From positions 1,574,501 through 1,638,500 of the forward strand of contig NZ_CP029553.1 in the NCBI RefSeq assembly GCF_003173755.1: a DNA stretch of 64,000 nt, given 5' to 3'. Source of the DNA: Methylobacterium terrae. GTDB taxonomy: Bacteria; Pseudomonadota; Alphaproteobacteria; Rhizobiales; Beijerinckiaceae. Below are positions 34,964 to 43,709 of the stretch, piece by piece. Numbering within the stretch: position 1 is the first letter of the stretch; every line of letters begins with the position of its first letter. The notes under the pieces were generated by a model. The model was not told the DNA's origin and did not search any database. It was given only the letters and a program-made list of their open reading frames with translations. Position numbers and translations under genes: made by a program.

Positions 34964-35773
34964 ATGGCCGGCTCCCTGCTGCGGCGCGTCCTGGACCTGG
35001 TGGAACTCCTCGCGAACCATCCGCGCGGGCTGCCCCTCCAGACCATCGCCGAGACGCTGGATATCCCCAAGAGCGGCGCCCACCGCCTGCTGGCCGAGCT
35101 CGTCGAGCACGCCTACGCCGTGCAGGACGGCGAGACCGGCCGCTACCTGCTCACCACCAAGTTCGCGACGCTCGGCCTCAAGCATCTCGCGCGGACCGGC
35201 GTCGTCGACGTCGCCCAATCGGTGCTCAACCGGCTGGCGGACCTGAGCGGCGAGTTGGCGCGCCTCGCGGTGGTCGACTATCCGCGCCTGGTCTGGGTGG
35301 CGAAGGCGCAAGGAGCGCGCACCGGCCTGCGCTACGACGGCGACATGGGGACGGAGGCGCGGCTCTCCACCACCTCGACCGGCATCGCGTGGCTCGCCAG
35401 CCTCACGGACGAGGAGGCCCTGAGCCTGGTGATGCGCCAGGGCCTCGGCACGCCGGAGGAATGCGGCCCGAACGCGCCGCGCACGGTCGCCGCGCTGATG
35501 GCGCTGGTGAACGAGGCCCGTGCCCGCGGCTACGCCTGGGTGCAGGACACCAACACGCCGGGCGCCGCCGCGATGGCGGCCAACATCGTGCATCCGCAGA
35601 CCGGCCGCGCGGTCGGCAACCTCAGCGTCGCCGGGCCGAGCCTGCGCTTGACCGAGGCGCAGCGCGACGCCGTCGCCCCCGAGCTGCTCTCGGCCGCGTC
35701 CGACCTGTCCTCGGTCGGCGCGTTCTCGGACTATCTCGGGGCGCTCGGCGGCAAGGCCGCGGTCCCGTCCTGA
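34964..35773 (+). CDS. IclR family transcriptional regulator
   Basis: A 269-residue regulator with an N-terminal winged helix (LLANHPRGLPLQTIAETLDIPKSGAHRLLAELV, about residues 10-50) and a C-terminal effector-binding domain (GEVARL-type region near residue 95 and TSTGIAWLASL near residue 145). IclR proteins of the PcaR/PcaU group control protocatechuate degradation, and pcaH starts 119 bases downstream. It probably activates pcaHG in response to protocatechuate or beta-ketoadipate; the effector is not visible from sequence. Confidence 0.9.
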   Translation: MAGSLLRRVLDLVELLANHPRGLPLQTIAETLDIPKSGAHRLLAELVEHAYAVQDGETGRYLLTTKFATLGLKHLARTGVVDVAQSVLNRLADLSGELARLAVVDYPRLVWVAKAQGARTGLRYDGDMGTEARLSTTSTGIAWLASLTDEEALSLVMRQGLGTPEECGPNAPRTVAALMALVNEARARGYAWVQDTNTPGAAAMAANIVHPQTGRAVGNLSVAGPSLRLTEAQRDAVAPELLSAASDLSSVGAFSDYLGALGGKAAVPS

Positions 35774-35892
35774 ACATGGCTCACGCCCCGCCGGGATGAT
35801 AGTTTCCGCGAGCGCGTCGAACGACCAAGACACCGGGGTCTCAACCCCGCACGACCCGCAAACGCTCCGTCAGGGGCGCCCAGGAGGAGACG

Positions 35893-36621
35893 ATGACCCA
35901 CGCCGACAGCGAGTTCCTGCAACGGGACCGCTCGATCCACCCGCCGGCCTTCACGCCGGACTACAAGACCAGCGTGCTGCGCTCGCCGCGCCGGGCGATG
36001 CTGTCGCTGCAATCCTCGCTGTCGGAGGTCACCGGCCCGACCTTCGGTCACTCGGAACTCGGCCCGCTCGACAACGACCTGATCCTGAACTACGCCCGCG
36101 AGGGCGAGCCGATCGGCGAGCGGATCTTCGTCCACGGCCATGTCCGCGACGAGAACGGGCGCGGCATCCCCCACACCCTGGTCGAGTTCTGGCAGGCCAA
36201 TGCGGGCGGGCGCTACCGCCACCGCAACGACCGCTACCTCGCGCCGATCGACCCGAATTTCGGCGGCTGCGGCCGGACGATCACCGACGAGAACGGCTTC
36301 TACTACTTCCGCACGATCAAGCCCGGGCCGTATCCCTGGCGCAATTTCCTCAATTCCTGGCGCCCGGCCCACATCCACTTCTCGGTGTTCGGCACGGGCT
36401 TCGCCCAGCGCCTGATCACCCAGATGTACTTCGAGGGCGACCCGCTGATCTGGCACGACCCGATGGTGCTCGGGATCCCCGACCGCTCGGCCGCCGAGCG
36501 GCTGATCGCCCCCCTCGACCTCGGCGCCGCGGTGCCGCTCGACATGCTCGCCTACAAGTTCGACATCGTGCTGCGCGGCCGCCAGCAGACGCTGTTCGAG
36601 AACAAGCTCCAGGGGAACTGA
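35893..36621 (+). CDS. pcaH: Protocatechuate 3,4-dioxygenase beta subunit
   Basis: A 242-residue subunit holding the catalytic non-haem Fe(III). It cleaves protocatechuate to 3-carboxy-cis,cis-muconate. The four iron ligands are recognisable: Tyr in NDRYLAP, Tyr in GPYPWRN, and two His in [11 protein letters not shown]. The N-terminal extension resembles bacterial PcaH. pcaG starts 4 bases after the stop, giving tight coupling. The preceding GGAGGAGACG supports the start. Confidence 0.96.
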   Translation: MTHADSEFLQRDRSIHPPAFTPDYKTSVLRSPRRAMLSLQSSLSEVTGPTFGHSELGPLDNDLILNYAREGEPIGERIFVHGHVRDENGRGIPHTLVEFWQANAGGRYRHRNDRYLAPIDPNFGGCGRTITDENGFYYFRTIKPGPYPWRNFLNSWRPAHIHFSVFGTGFAQRLITQMYFEGDPLIWHDPMVLGIPDRSAAERLIAPLDLGAAVPLDMLAYKFDIVLRGRQQTLFENKLQGN

Positions 36622-36625
36622 GCCC

Positions 36626-37261
36626 ATGGTCCAGCCGCTTCCCACCCGCCTGCAGGAAACCCCGTCCCAGACCGCGGGTCCCTACGTCCATATCGGGCTG
36701 ATCCCGCACCAGGCCGGCTTCGACATCTTCGAGACCAACTTCTCGAACGTGCTCGCCGGCCCGGACACGAGAGGCGAGCGCATCCGGGTCGAGGGCCGGG
36801 TCTTCGACGGCGCCGGCTCGCTGGTGCGCGACGCCTTCATCGAGATCTGGCAGGCCAACGCCGCCGGCCGCTACAACCACCCGGCCGACCGCCAGGAGGG
36901 CAAGCCCCTCGACGAGAGCTTTCGGGGTTGGGGCCGCACCGGCTCGGATTTCGAGACGGGCGTGTGGCACTTCGAGACGGTGAAGCCCGGCCCGGTTGAG
37001 GGCCGCAAGGGGCATCGCCCGATGGCGCCGCACATCAACCTCTGGATCGCCGCCCGCGGCATCAATATCGGCCTGCAGACCCGGCTCTACTTCGCCGACG
37101 AGGCCGAGGCGAACGCCAACGACCCGGTGCTGAACCTCGTCGAGCGCGGGCCCTTGCGCGACAGCCTGCTTGCGAAGCGCGAGGAGCGCGACGGGCAGGT
37201 CGTGTACGTGTTCGACATCTATCTTCAGGGACCGAACGAGACCGTCTTCTTCGACGTGTGA
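36626..37261 (+). CDS. pcaG: Protocatechuate 3,4-dioxygenase alpha subunit
   Basis: A 211-residue subunit that forms the active site interface with PcaH but lacks iron ligands. It shows the family N-terminus PSQTAGPYVHIGLIPHQAGF, and the intradiol core IEIWQANAAGRYNHPADR and HINLWIAARGI. Its position 4 bases after pcaH is the usual arrangement. Confidence 0.95.
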   Translation: MVQPLPTRLQETPSQTAGPYVHIGLIPHQAGFDIFETNFSNVLAGPDTRGERIRVEGRVFDGAGSLVRDAFIEIWQANAAGRYNHPADRQEGKPLDESFRGWGRTGSDFETGVWHFETVKPGPVEGRKGHRPMAPHINLWIAARGINIGLQTRLYFADEAEANANDPVLNLVERGPLRDSLLAKREERDGQVVYVFDIYLQGPNETVFFDV

Positions 37262-37319
37262 TAAACATCATTCATAAGATTTCCGCTTGAACTGTCCGAA
37301 CAAAGGTGAGGCGCATCTC

Positions 37320-37467
37320 CCCTCTCCCGAGTGGGAGAGGGGCCGGGGGTGAGGGTGGAGACGGTGCAGTAAGAAGACTGAACCGTTCCGCTGCCAGCAC
37401 GACGTTTAGTTCCCAATCCTGAAGCCGAGCCACCCTCACCCCTCCCCCTCTCCCACACGGGAGAGGG
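37320..37467. repeat. Inverted-repeat element inside the pca operon
   Basis: Near-perfect inverted arms (37320-37357 and 37430-37467) each contain a CCTCTCCC/GGGAGAGG hairpin and a GGGGTGAGGGTGG tract. The architecture matches the element at 3608-3796. It fills most of the 279-base gap between pcaG and the BKACE gene, which otherwise contains no ORF. It could modulate expression of the downstream pca genes. Confidence 0.8.
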
Positions 37468-37540
37468 ATCCAGCGCTTCACTTGGTTTGGAACAGAGCAA
37501 GCGGACGTCAGAACACGACAACCATAATCAGGAGACCCCC

Positions 37541-38374
37541 ATGAACCCCGTCGTCATCGCGGTCGCGATCACCGGCTCGGTCCCGCGCAAGAAGGACAAC
37601 CCGGCGGTGCCCACCACCGTCGCCGAGCAGGTCGAGTCCACCCACCAGGCCTTCGAGGCCGGCGCCACCCTCGTGCACATCCACGTGCGCAACGACGACG
37701 AGTCGCCCTCCTCCGACCCGGACAAGTTCGCGGCGGTCCAGGAGGGTGTGCGCAAGCACTGCCCCGGCATGATCGTGCAGTTCTCGACCGGCGGCCGCGG
37801 CCGCGACCCGAGCGCGCGCGGGCTCTCGCTGGTGCACCGGCCCGACATGGCCTCGCTCTCGACCGGCTCGGTCAACTTCCCGAGCATCGTCTACGAGAAC
37901 CACGCGACGCTCGTGAACGACCTCGCCGGCTCGATGCACAAGCATGGCATCCGGCCCGAGATCGAGATCTTCGACCTCTCGCACATCCACGGCGCCAAGC
38001 GGCTGATCGAGGAGGGGCTGATGGACGCCCATCCGCACGTTCAGTTCGTGATGGGCGTGAAGAACGCGATGCCGGCCGACGAGCACCTGCTCGACATCCT
38101 GCTCGCCGAGACCCGCCGGGTGATCCCGGGCGCGACCTGGACCGCCGCCGGCATCGGCCGCGAGCAGGCCCGCGTGATGGGCTGGGCGCTCGCCCGCGGC
38201 GCCGACGCGGTCCGCACCGGGCTGGAGGACAACGTCCGGGTGAGCAAGGACCGGCTGGCGGCGAGCAACGCCGAGCTGGTCTCGCTCGCCGCCGAGATGG
38301 TGACGCGGAACAACCGCAAGGTCGCGACCCCGGCCGAGGCCCGCGCCCTCCTCCACCTGAAGCCCGTGGCCTGA
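37541..38374 (+). CDS. BKACE (DUF849) beta-keto acid cleavage enzyme
   Basis: A 277-residue zinc enzyme of the BKACE family, which condenses a beta-keto acid with acetyl-CoA to give acetoacetate and a new acyl-CoA. The metal-binding pair is in LVHIHVRND, and the third ligand is in TGLEDNVRVS near the C-terminus. The ATG at 37541 follows CAGGAGAC. It lies inside the pca operon, which lacks pcaIJ and pcaF, so a likely reaction is beta-ketoadipate plus acetyl-CoA to succinyl-CoA and acetoacetate. Its stop is 5 bases before pcaB. Confidence 0.88.
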   Translation: MNPVVIAVAITGSVPRKKDNPAVPTTVAEQVESTHQAFEAGATLVHIHVRNDDESPSSDPDKFAAVQEGVRKHCPGMIVQFSTGGRGRDPSARGLSLVHRPDMASLSTGSVNFPSIVYENHATLVNDLAGSMHKHGIRPEIEIFDLSHIHGAKRLIEEGLMDAHPHVQFVMGVKNAMPADEHLLDILLAETRRVIPGATWTAAGIGREQARVMGWALARGADAVRTGLEDNVRVSKDRLAASNAELVSLAAEMVTRNNRKVATPAEARALLHLKPVA

Positions 38375-38379
38375 ACCCG

Positions 38380-39738
38380 ATGACGCTCTCGGCCCTCGAC
38401 TCCGCCCTGCTCGGGCCCCTCTTCGCCACGGACGCGATGCGCGCCGTCTTCGCCGACGAGGCCCGGGTGGCGGCGATGCTGCGGGCCGAGGCGGCCCTGG
38501 CGCGGGCGCAAAGCCAGGCCGGCCTGGTGCCGGCCTCGCTCGCCCCCGCGATAGAGGGGATCGCCCCGAAGGCCCTCGACCCCGCGGCGCTCGGCCGGCG
38601 CACCGCGGTCTCGGGCGTGCCGGTGATCCCGTTCGTGAAGGCGGTGCAGGGCGCGCTTCCCCCCGAGCTGGAGCCCGCCTTCCACAAGGCCACCACCACC
38701 CAGGACATCGCCGACACCGCCCTGGTGCTCCAGGTCCGCGACGCCCTCGACCTCGTCGCGGCCGACCTCCGGGCGATCCTCGACGGGCTGTCGGCCATCG
38801 CCCGCCAGCACCGCGAGACCCCGTGCGTCGGGCGCACCTACGGCCAGCACGCCGCTCCCGTCACCTTCGGCTTCAAGGCGGCGATCTGGGCGCTCGGCAT
38901 CGCCGAGGTGGCGGCCCTGCTCCCCGCCCTGCGCGAGCGGGTGCTCACCGCCTCGCTCGGCGGCCCCGTCGGCACGCTCGCCGGCCTCGGCGAGAAGGCC
39001 GAGGCCGTCGGCGACGGCTTCGCCGCAGCCCTCGGCCTGCACCCGGACCTCGCGCCCTGGCACACGCGGCGCGCCCGCATCGCCGAGACCGGTGCCTTCC
39101 TCGCCCTGCTGACGGGGGCGCTCGCCAAGTTCGCGACCGACGTGGCGCATCTCGCCACCACCGAAGTGGCCGAGGTGGCCGAGCCCTACGTGCCGGGTCG
39201 CGGCGGCTCCTCGGCGATGCCGCACAAGCGCAACCCCGTCTCCTCGACGGTGATCCTGTCCGCCTTCGGCGCCGCCAAGGGCGCGAGCCTGACGCTGCTC
39301 GACGGCATGGCGGCGGCGCACGAGCGCCCGGCCGGCGCCTGGCACGCCGAATGGCACGCCCTGCCGACGCTGTTCGGCCTCGCCTCGGGCGCGTTACGCG
39401 AGGCGCGCAGCCTCGCGCAGGGGCTGGTGCCCGACCCCGAGCGGATGCGCCGCAACCTCGACGTGACGCAGGGGCTGCTCTTCGCCGACGCCGCGGCGAG
39501 CCGGCTCGGCCCGGTCCTCGGCGCCAAGGCCGCCCACGCCCTGGTGGAAGAGGCGGCGGGTGCCGTGCGCGACGGCCGGGGCTCGCTCCAGGAGGTCTTG
39601 CGCGCCCGGCCCGAGACGGCGGGCGCCGACCTCGACGCCGCCTTCGACTTGAGCCCCGCCATCCGCGCCGGGGCCCGCACCGCCGACCGGGCGCTGGCGG
39701 AGGTCTCGCGCCTCGCGGCCTTCCTGCACGCTGCCTGA
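38380..39738 (+). CDS. pcaB: 3-Carboxy-cis,cis-muconate cycloisomerase
   Basis: A 452-residue fumarase/aspartase-superfamily enzyme converting carboxymuconate to 4-carboxymuconolactone. The superfamily signature GGSSAMPHKRNP lies near residue 277, with further conserved regions GRTYGQHAAPVTFGFK (near 148) and the KATTTQDIADTA motif (near 105). Length is typical for bacterial PcaB. It is flanked by the BKACE and pcaL genes. Confidence 0.94.
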   Translation: MTLSALDSALLGPLFATDAMRAVFADEARVAAMLRAEAALARAQSQAGLVPASLAPAIEGIAPKALDPAALGRRTAVSGVPVIPFVKAVQGALPPELEPAFHKATTTQDIADTALVLQVRDALDLVAADLRAILDGLSAIARQHRETPCVGRTYGQHAAPVTFGFKAAIWALGIAEVAALLPALRERVLTASLGGPVGTLAGLGEKAEAVGDGFAAALGLHPDLAPWHTRRARIAETGAFLALLTGALAKFATDVAHLATTEVAEVAEPYVPGRGGSSAMPHKRNPVSSTVILSAFGAAKGASLTLLDGMAAAHERPAGAWHAEWHALPTLFGLASGALREARSLAQGLVPDPERMRRNLDVTQGLLFADAAASRLGPVLGAKAAHALVEEAAGAVRDGRGSLQEVLRARPETAGADLDAAFDLSPAIRAGARTADRALAEVSRLAAFLHAA

Positions 39739-39777
39739 CCCTTCCCCGCCGACACCCTCCCGCTGACCGAGGATCCC

Positions 39778-40959
39778 ATGCCCCAGATCGAGGCCAACGG
39801 TACCCTTCTGAACTACGAGCTCTCCGGCCCGAGCGGCGCACCGGTGGTGGCGTTCTCCAACTCGCTCGGCACCTCGCTGGCGATGTGGGACCCGCTGGTG
39901 CCCTACCTGCGGGGCCGCTACCGGATCCTGCGCTACGACACCCGCGGGCACGGCGCCTCGGGGGTGCGCGACCAGCGCGCCGAGGTCGAGGATCTCGCCG
40001 ACGACCTCGTCGGCCTGCTCGACGCGCTCGACATCCGCCGCGCCCACGTCGTCGGCCTGTCGCTCGGCGGCATGACCGGCCAGGCGGCGGCGAGCCGCCA
40101 TCCGGGCCGGGTGATCAGCCTGACCCTGATGGCCACCGCCGCCTTCATGCCGAGCGAGGCGTCGTGGAACGAGCGCGCCGAGCTGGTGCGGCAGAAGGGC
40201 ACGGCGGCGATCGTCGAGGCGACGATGACTCGCTGGTTCACGCCCGACTTCCCCGCCTCGAACCCGGACGCGGTCGCCCCCGTGCGCGAGCAGTTCACCG
40301 GCACCGATGCGGCCGGCTACGCGGTGTGCTGCAACGCCATCGGCCGCATGGACCTGCGCCCGGTCCTCGACCGCATCACGGCGCCGACCCTGGTGATCGC
40401 CGGGCGCGACGACCCGGCGACGCCGCCCGCCATGGCGGAGGAGATCTGCGCCGGCATCCCGCAGGCCGAATTGGTGATCCTGCCGAAGGCCGCGCACCTG
40501 CTGTCCGTCGAGCAGCCGGCGGCGACCGCCGCCCACCTCCTCGGCTTCCTCGACCGGCACCGCGAGGCGTCCGACACCGCCACCGGCGCGGTCGCGTTCG
40601 AGGCGGGCCTCACGAACCGCAAGAGCGTGCTCGGCGAGGCCCATGTCGAGCGCTCGCTGAAGGGCGCCGGGGACTTCGCCGGGCCGTGGCAGGACTTCAT
40701 CACCCGCACCGCCTGGGGCGAGGTCTGGGGCGACCCGCGCATCCCGTGGAAGACCCGCTCCTTCGTGACCCTCGCCATGATGGTGGCGCTCGGCCGCGAG
40801 GAGGAGTTCAAGCTCCACGTCCGGCCGGCCCTGCGCAACGGCGTCACGGTCTCCGAACTGCAGGCGCTGCTGATCCAGACCGCGATCTATGCCGGCGTGC
40901 CGGCGGCGAACGGCGCCTTCCGCTGGGCCCGCGAGGTGCTGGGCGACGAACTCGCCTGA
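39778..40959 (+). CDS. pcaL: Fused 3-oxoadipate enol-lactonase/4-carboxymuconolactone decarboxylase
   Basis: A 393-residue bifunctional protein (PcaD-PcaC fusion). The N-terminal alpha/beta hydrolase (about 1-260) has the nucleophile elbow VGLSLGGMTG (Ser near residue 91) and the catalytic His in KAAHLLSVE. The C-terminal CMD domain (about 270-390) contains RSFVTLAMMVALGREEEFKLHV. Together they convert 4-carboxymuconolactone to beta-ketoadipate. The fusion is known in actinobacteria and some proteobacteria. Confidence 0.94.
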   Translation: MPQIEANGTLLNYELSGPSGAPVVAFSNSLGTSLAMWDPLVPYLRGRYRILRYDTRGHGASGVRDQRAEVEDLADDLVGLLDALDIRRAHVVGLSLGGMTGQAAASRHPGRVISLTLMATAAFMPSEASWNERAELVRQKGTAAIVEATMTRWFTPDFPASNPDAVAPVREQFTGTDAAGYAVCCNAIGRMDLRPVLDRITAPTLVIAGRDDPATPPAMAEEICAGIPQAELVILPKAAHLLSVEQPAATAAHLLGFLDRHREASDTATGAVAFEAGLTNRKSVLGEAHVERSLKGAGDFAGPWQDFITRTAWGEVWGDPRIPWKTRSFVTLAMMVALGREEEFKLHVRPALRNGVTVSELQALLIQTAIYAGVPAANGAFRWAREVLGDELA

Positions 40960-41057
40960 TCCTGATCCGCCTTCGCGTGGGCGGATGCGCCGGGGCGGCC
41001 GGGATGGTAGAGCGGGCGCCATCCCGGTCGCCACCCTGCCCGTCGAACTGTTCGATC

Positions 41058-41705
41058 ATGGACGCCGTCACGCCCCGCGCCTCCTCCCGCACCAAGGATC
41101 CCGAGCGGACCCGGGCCGACATCCTGGCGGTCGCGACCGAGGAGTTCTCCGCCTTCGGGCTCAGCGGCGCCCGGGTCGACGCGATCGCGGAGCGCACCCG
41201 CACGTCGAAGCGGATGATCTACTACTATTTCGGCAGCAAGGAGGGCCTGTACCTCGCGGTGCTGGAGAAGGCCTATGCCGACATCCGCCAGGTCGAGGCC
41301 GACCTCGACCTCGGCAACCTCTGCCCCGCCGAGGCGATCCGCCGGCTCGTCGAGTTCACCTTCGAGTACGACGAGGCCCATCCGGACTTCATCCGCCTCG
41401 TCGCGATCGAGAACATCCACCGCGCCGAGCACCTGTCGGGCTCCGAGACGATCCGCGGCCTCAATCTCGGGGTGATCCAGACCATCACCGACATCGTCGC
41501 CCGCGGGCAGGCAGAGGGGGTGTTTCGCGCCGACGTCGATCCCCTCGACGTCCACCTGATGATCAGCGCGCTCTGCTTCTTCCGGGTCTCGAACCGCCAC
41601 ACCTTCGGGGCGATCTTCTCGGTCGACCTCGACGCGCCGGACCTGCGCTCTCGACACAAGCGGATGGTCGGCGACGCGGTGATCGGGATGCTGGCGCTGC
41701 GCTGA
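41058..41705 (+). CDS. TetR family transcriptional regulator
   Basis: A 215-residue regulator with an N-terminal HTH (GARVDAIAERTRTSKRMIYYYFGSKE, about residues 33-60) and a C-terminal ligand domain of the TetR_C_24-like type (FIRLVAIENIHRAEHL). It follows pcaL by 98 bases on the same strand, and may regulate the pca operon or the small secreted gene downstream. Ligand unknown. Confidence 0.87.
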   Translation: MDAVTPRASSRTKDPERTRADILAVATEEFSAFGLSGARVDAIAERTRTSKRMIYYYFGSKEGLYLAVLEKAYADIRQVEADLDLGNLCPAEAIRRLVEFTFEYDEAHPDFIRLVAIENIHRAEHLSGSETIRGLNLGVIQTITDIVARGQAEGVFRADVDPLDVHLMISALCFFRVSNRHTFGAIFSVDLDAPDLRSRHKRMVGDAVIGMLALR

Positions 41706-41778
41706 GGAAATCGGGAACCGGACTTGCCCTCGGGCCATTTCTCCTCACGACACCACGACGTCTTCGAGGGAGAGCCCG

Positions 41779-42091
41779 ATGACCAGGGGCACCAGCCGTC
41801 TCATCCTGCTCGCCGTCCTGGCCGCCTCGCCGGTGCTGGCGCACATCAACCAGGGACAAGTCCACCCGGGACAAGCTCACCGCGAGCAATACGCGCAGGC
41901 CGCCGACAAGCCGCTGGCCGACAGCCCGCAGCGCAGCCGCGAGCAGGCCCCCCACCATGCCGCCCGCCCACGAGACCCTGCCCGAGCGCGTCCGCCCCGG
42001 CGACACCGATTCGACCGGCACCGTGCGGCCGAGCACCCCGGCGCCCGATCCGAAGACCACGGACGGGGTGCTGCGGCCCCAGCGCGGGTAG
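41779..42091 (+). pseudogene. Small secreted protein with a frameshift at a C6 run
   Basis: From 41779 a 23-residue signal peptide (RLILLAVLAASPVLAH) is followed by a Gln-rich segment. After the C6 run at 41948-41953 the frame degenerates into Arg-rich shadow sequence, whereas the +1 frame continues with protein-like sequence (PERVRPGDTDSTGTVRPS) and stops at 42089-42091. Removing one C would give about a 103-residue secreted protein. This is a slippage mutation, phase variation or a sequencing error. Function unknown. Confidence 0.55.
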
Positions 42092-42101
42092 CGAGGGCGC
42101 G

Positions 42102-42938
42102 TCAGCGGCCGGCGGCGTCCAGATCCCGCCGCAGGGTCGGCAAGCCGATGCCGGCGGCGTCGAAGCCGCCATCCACCGCGAGCGTCTGGCCGGTGACGTA
42201 GCTCGCCCGCGGTCCGCACAGGTACACGATGGCGTCGGCGATCTCGCGCTCGAGGCCGTAGCGGTTGAGCGGCACGGCGTCGTGATAGTCGGCCCGGATC
42301 GCCGGGCTGTGGACCTTCTTCGCCATCGCGGTATCGACCGGGCCCGGCGCCACCGCGTTGACGCGGATCCCGAGATGCGCGAGCTCGACCGCCTGCTGCT
42401 TCGTCAGGTGCTTGAGCGCCGCCTTGCTGGTGCCGTAGGCGACCCGCAGGGTCGAGGCGCGCTGGCCCGAGATCGACGTGATGTTGACGACGGCGCCGCC
42501 GCCGCTCCGCGCCATCACGGGCGCGGCCGCCTGCACGCACAGGAACGGGCCGGTCAGGTTTACGGCGAGCACCCGGGCCCACTCGGCGTGGGTCGTGTCG
42601 AGTAGCGGCTTGAACACCGCGGTGCCAGCATTGTTGACGAGGGCGTCGAGCCGGCCGAACCGGGCCTCCACGGACGCGACCGCTCCGGCCACCGCCTCGG
42701 GGTCGGCGACGTCGGCGGCGAGCGCCATCGCGTCGTCGGGCCGGTCGAGTTCCGCCGCCGCGCGCGCCTGCGCGTCGCCGTCGATGTCGAGGAGCGCGAC
42801 GCGCCAGCCCTCCTCCAGGAAGAGCTTGGCTGCGGCGAGCCCGATGCCCCGCGCCGCCCCGGTGACCAGGGCGACCTTGCCTGCCCCCGCCGCGTCGCCT
42901 GATGCCGTGTTCCCTGCTGCCGTGTTCCCTGCTGCCAT
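42102..42938 (-). CDS. SDR family oxidoreductase
   Basis: A 278-residue short-chain dehydrogenase with NAD(P) motif VTGAARGIG near residue 26, NNAG motif near residue 105, and the catalytic Ser and YGTSK (Tyr-x3-Lys) near residue 160. The first 20 residues are a low-complexity extension (AAGNTAAGNTASGDAAGAG) encoded by a 15-bp tandem duplication; the true start could be closer to the Rossmann fold. Substrate unknown; 3-hydroxyacyl or sugar alcohol dehydrogenase roles are possible. Confidence 0.85.
   Translation of the reverse strand: MAAGNTAAGNTASGDAAGAGKVALVTGAARGIGLAAAKLFLEEGWRVALLDIDGDAQARAAAELDRPDDAMALAADVADPEAVAGAVASVEARFGRLDALVNNAGTAVFKPLLDTTHAEWARVLAVNLTGPFLCVQAAAPVMARSGGGAVVNITSISGQRASTLRVAYGTSKAALKHLTKQQAVELAHLGIRVNAVAPGPVDTAMAKKVHSPAIRADYHDAVPLNRYGLEREIADAIVYLCGPRASYVTGQTLAVDGGFDAAGIGLPTLRRDLDAAGR
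42903..42932. repeat. 15-bp perfect tandem duplication
   Basis: Two identical 15-bp units (42903-42917 and 42918-42932, TGCCGTGTTCCCTGC) lie in the N-terminal coding region of the SDR gene and encode a repeated AAGNT peptide. Being a multiple of three, it keeps frame. Confidence 0.8.
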
Positions 42939-42990
42939 GTCGCGTCCTCCCGTTGTTATGCCCCGTGCATCGCGGCCGGGGCCCGGGAGG

Positions 42991-43452
42991 TCAAGCCGGA
43001 TCGGGGCCGCCGGCCGGATCGGGCTCGGCGTTGCGGGCCATGAAGCTCGCGGGCGAGCCGGTCGCCGGATCGACGAAGATCACGTCGGTCGGCGCGCGCC
43101 GCGGCGTGTCGACGGAGAGGAACACCACCGGCTCCTCGGTGAGCGTCGGCAGGGCGTGGACGACGCCGCGCTCGAAGAACAGGAGCTGGCCGGGACCGAA
43201 CTCCGCCTCGTCGGAAGGCTCGCCGATCCAGAACGTGCCCCGGCCGGAGAGCACGTAGAGGTACTCGTCGCAGCCCTCGTGGTAATGGGCCGGCGTCGGG
43301 CGGTAGACCCGGAAGACCCGGGCGCTCGCCGCCGGCCGGTCGGTCAGGTAGGTGTCGACCAGCATCGTGGTCGCGCTCTCGGGCAGCGCCGCCGCGATCG
43401 CCCCGATGTCGAAGCGCCCGCGTCGCGCCGTCGCCGGATCCCCGTCGGCCAT
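42991..43452 (-). CDS. Cupin domain protein
   Basis: A 153-residue single-cupin protein. Motif 1 (HYHEGCDEYLYVLSGRG, near residue 57) and motif 2 (GPGQLLFFERGVVHALP, near residue 87) supply His and Glu ligands for a metal. Enzyme or binding role unknown. It lies just upstream of the SDR gene on the same strand, so the two are probably co-transcribed. Confidence 0.82.
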   Translation of the reverse strand: MADGDPATARRGRFDIGAIAAALPESATTMLVDTYLTDRPAASARVFRVYRPTPAHYHEGCDEYLYVLSGRGTFWIGEPSDEAEFGPGQLLFFERGVVHALPTLTEEPVVFLSVDTPRRAPTDVIFVDPATGSPASFMARNAEPDPAGGPDPA

Positions 43453-43709
43453 CGCATCCTCCCGTCACCAGTCCTCGCAACCGATCAAGCTAGCGCGGCC
43501 GGGGCCCGAGCGGGAGGGGCAGGCGTGCGGGGCCCGGGTGCATCGGTCGCGGGCAATTTTTTAGAAGCCCCTTAATCCAGGATCTTGACGCAACACCGGT
43601 GCCGGCTACCCTCACGGGCAATTCGCCGCCAAAAGGCGAAGCTGATCCAAGAGGGAGGATAGTGGATGCGGGCATCCCTGCCGCTCGTCGATGCCATCAC
43701 GGCCACGCC

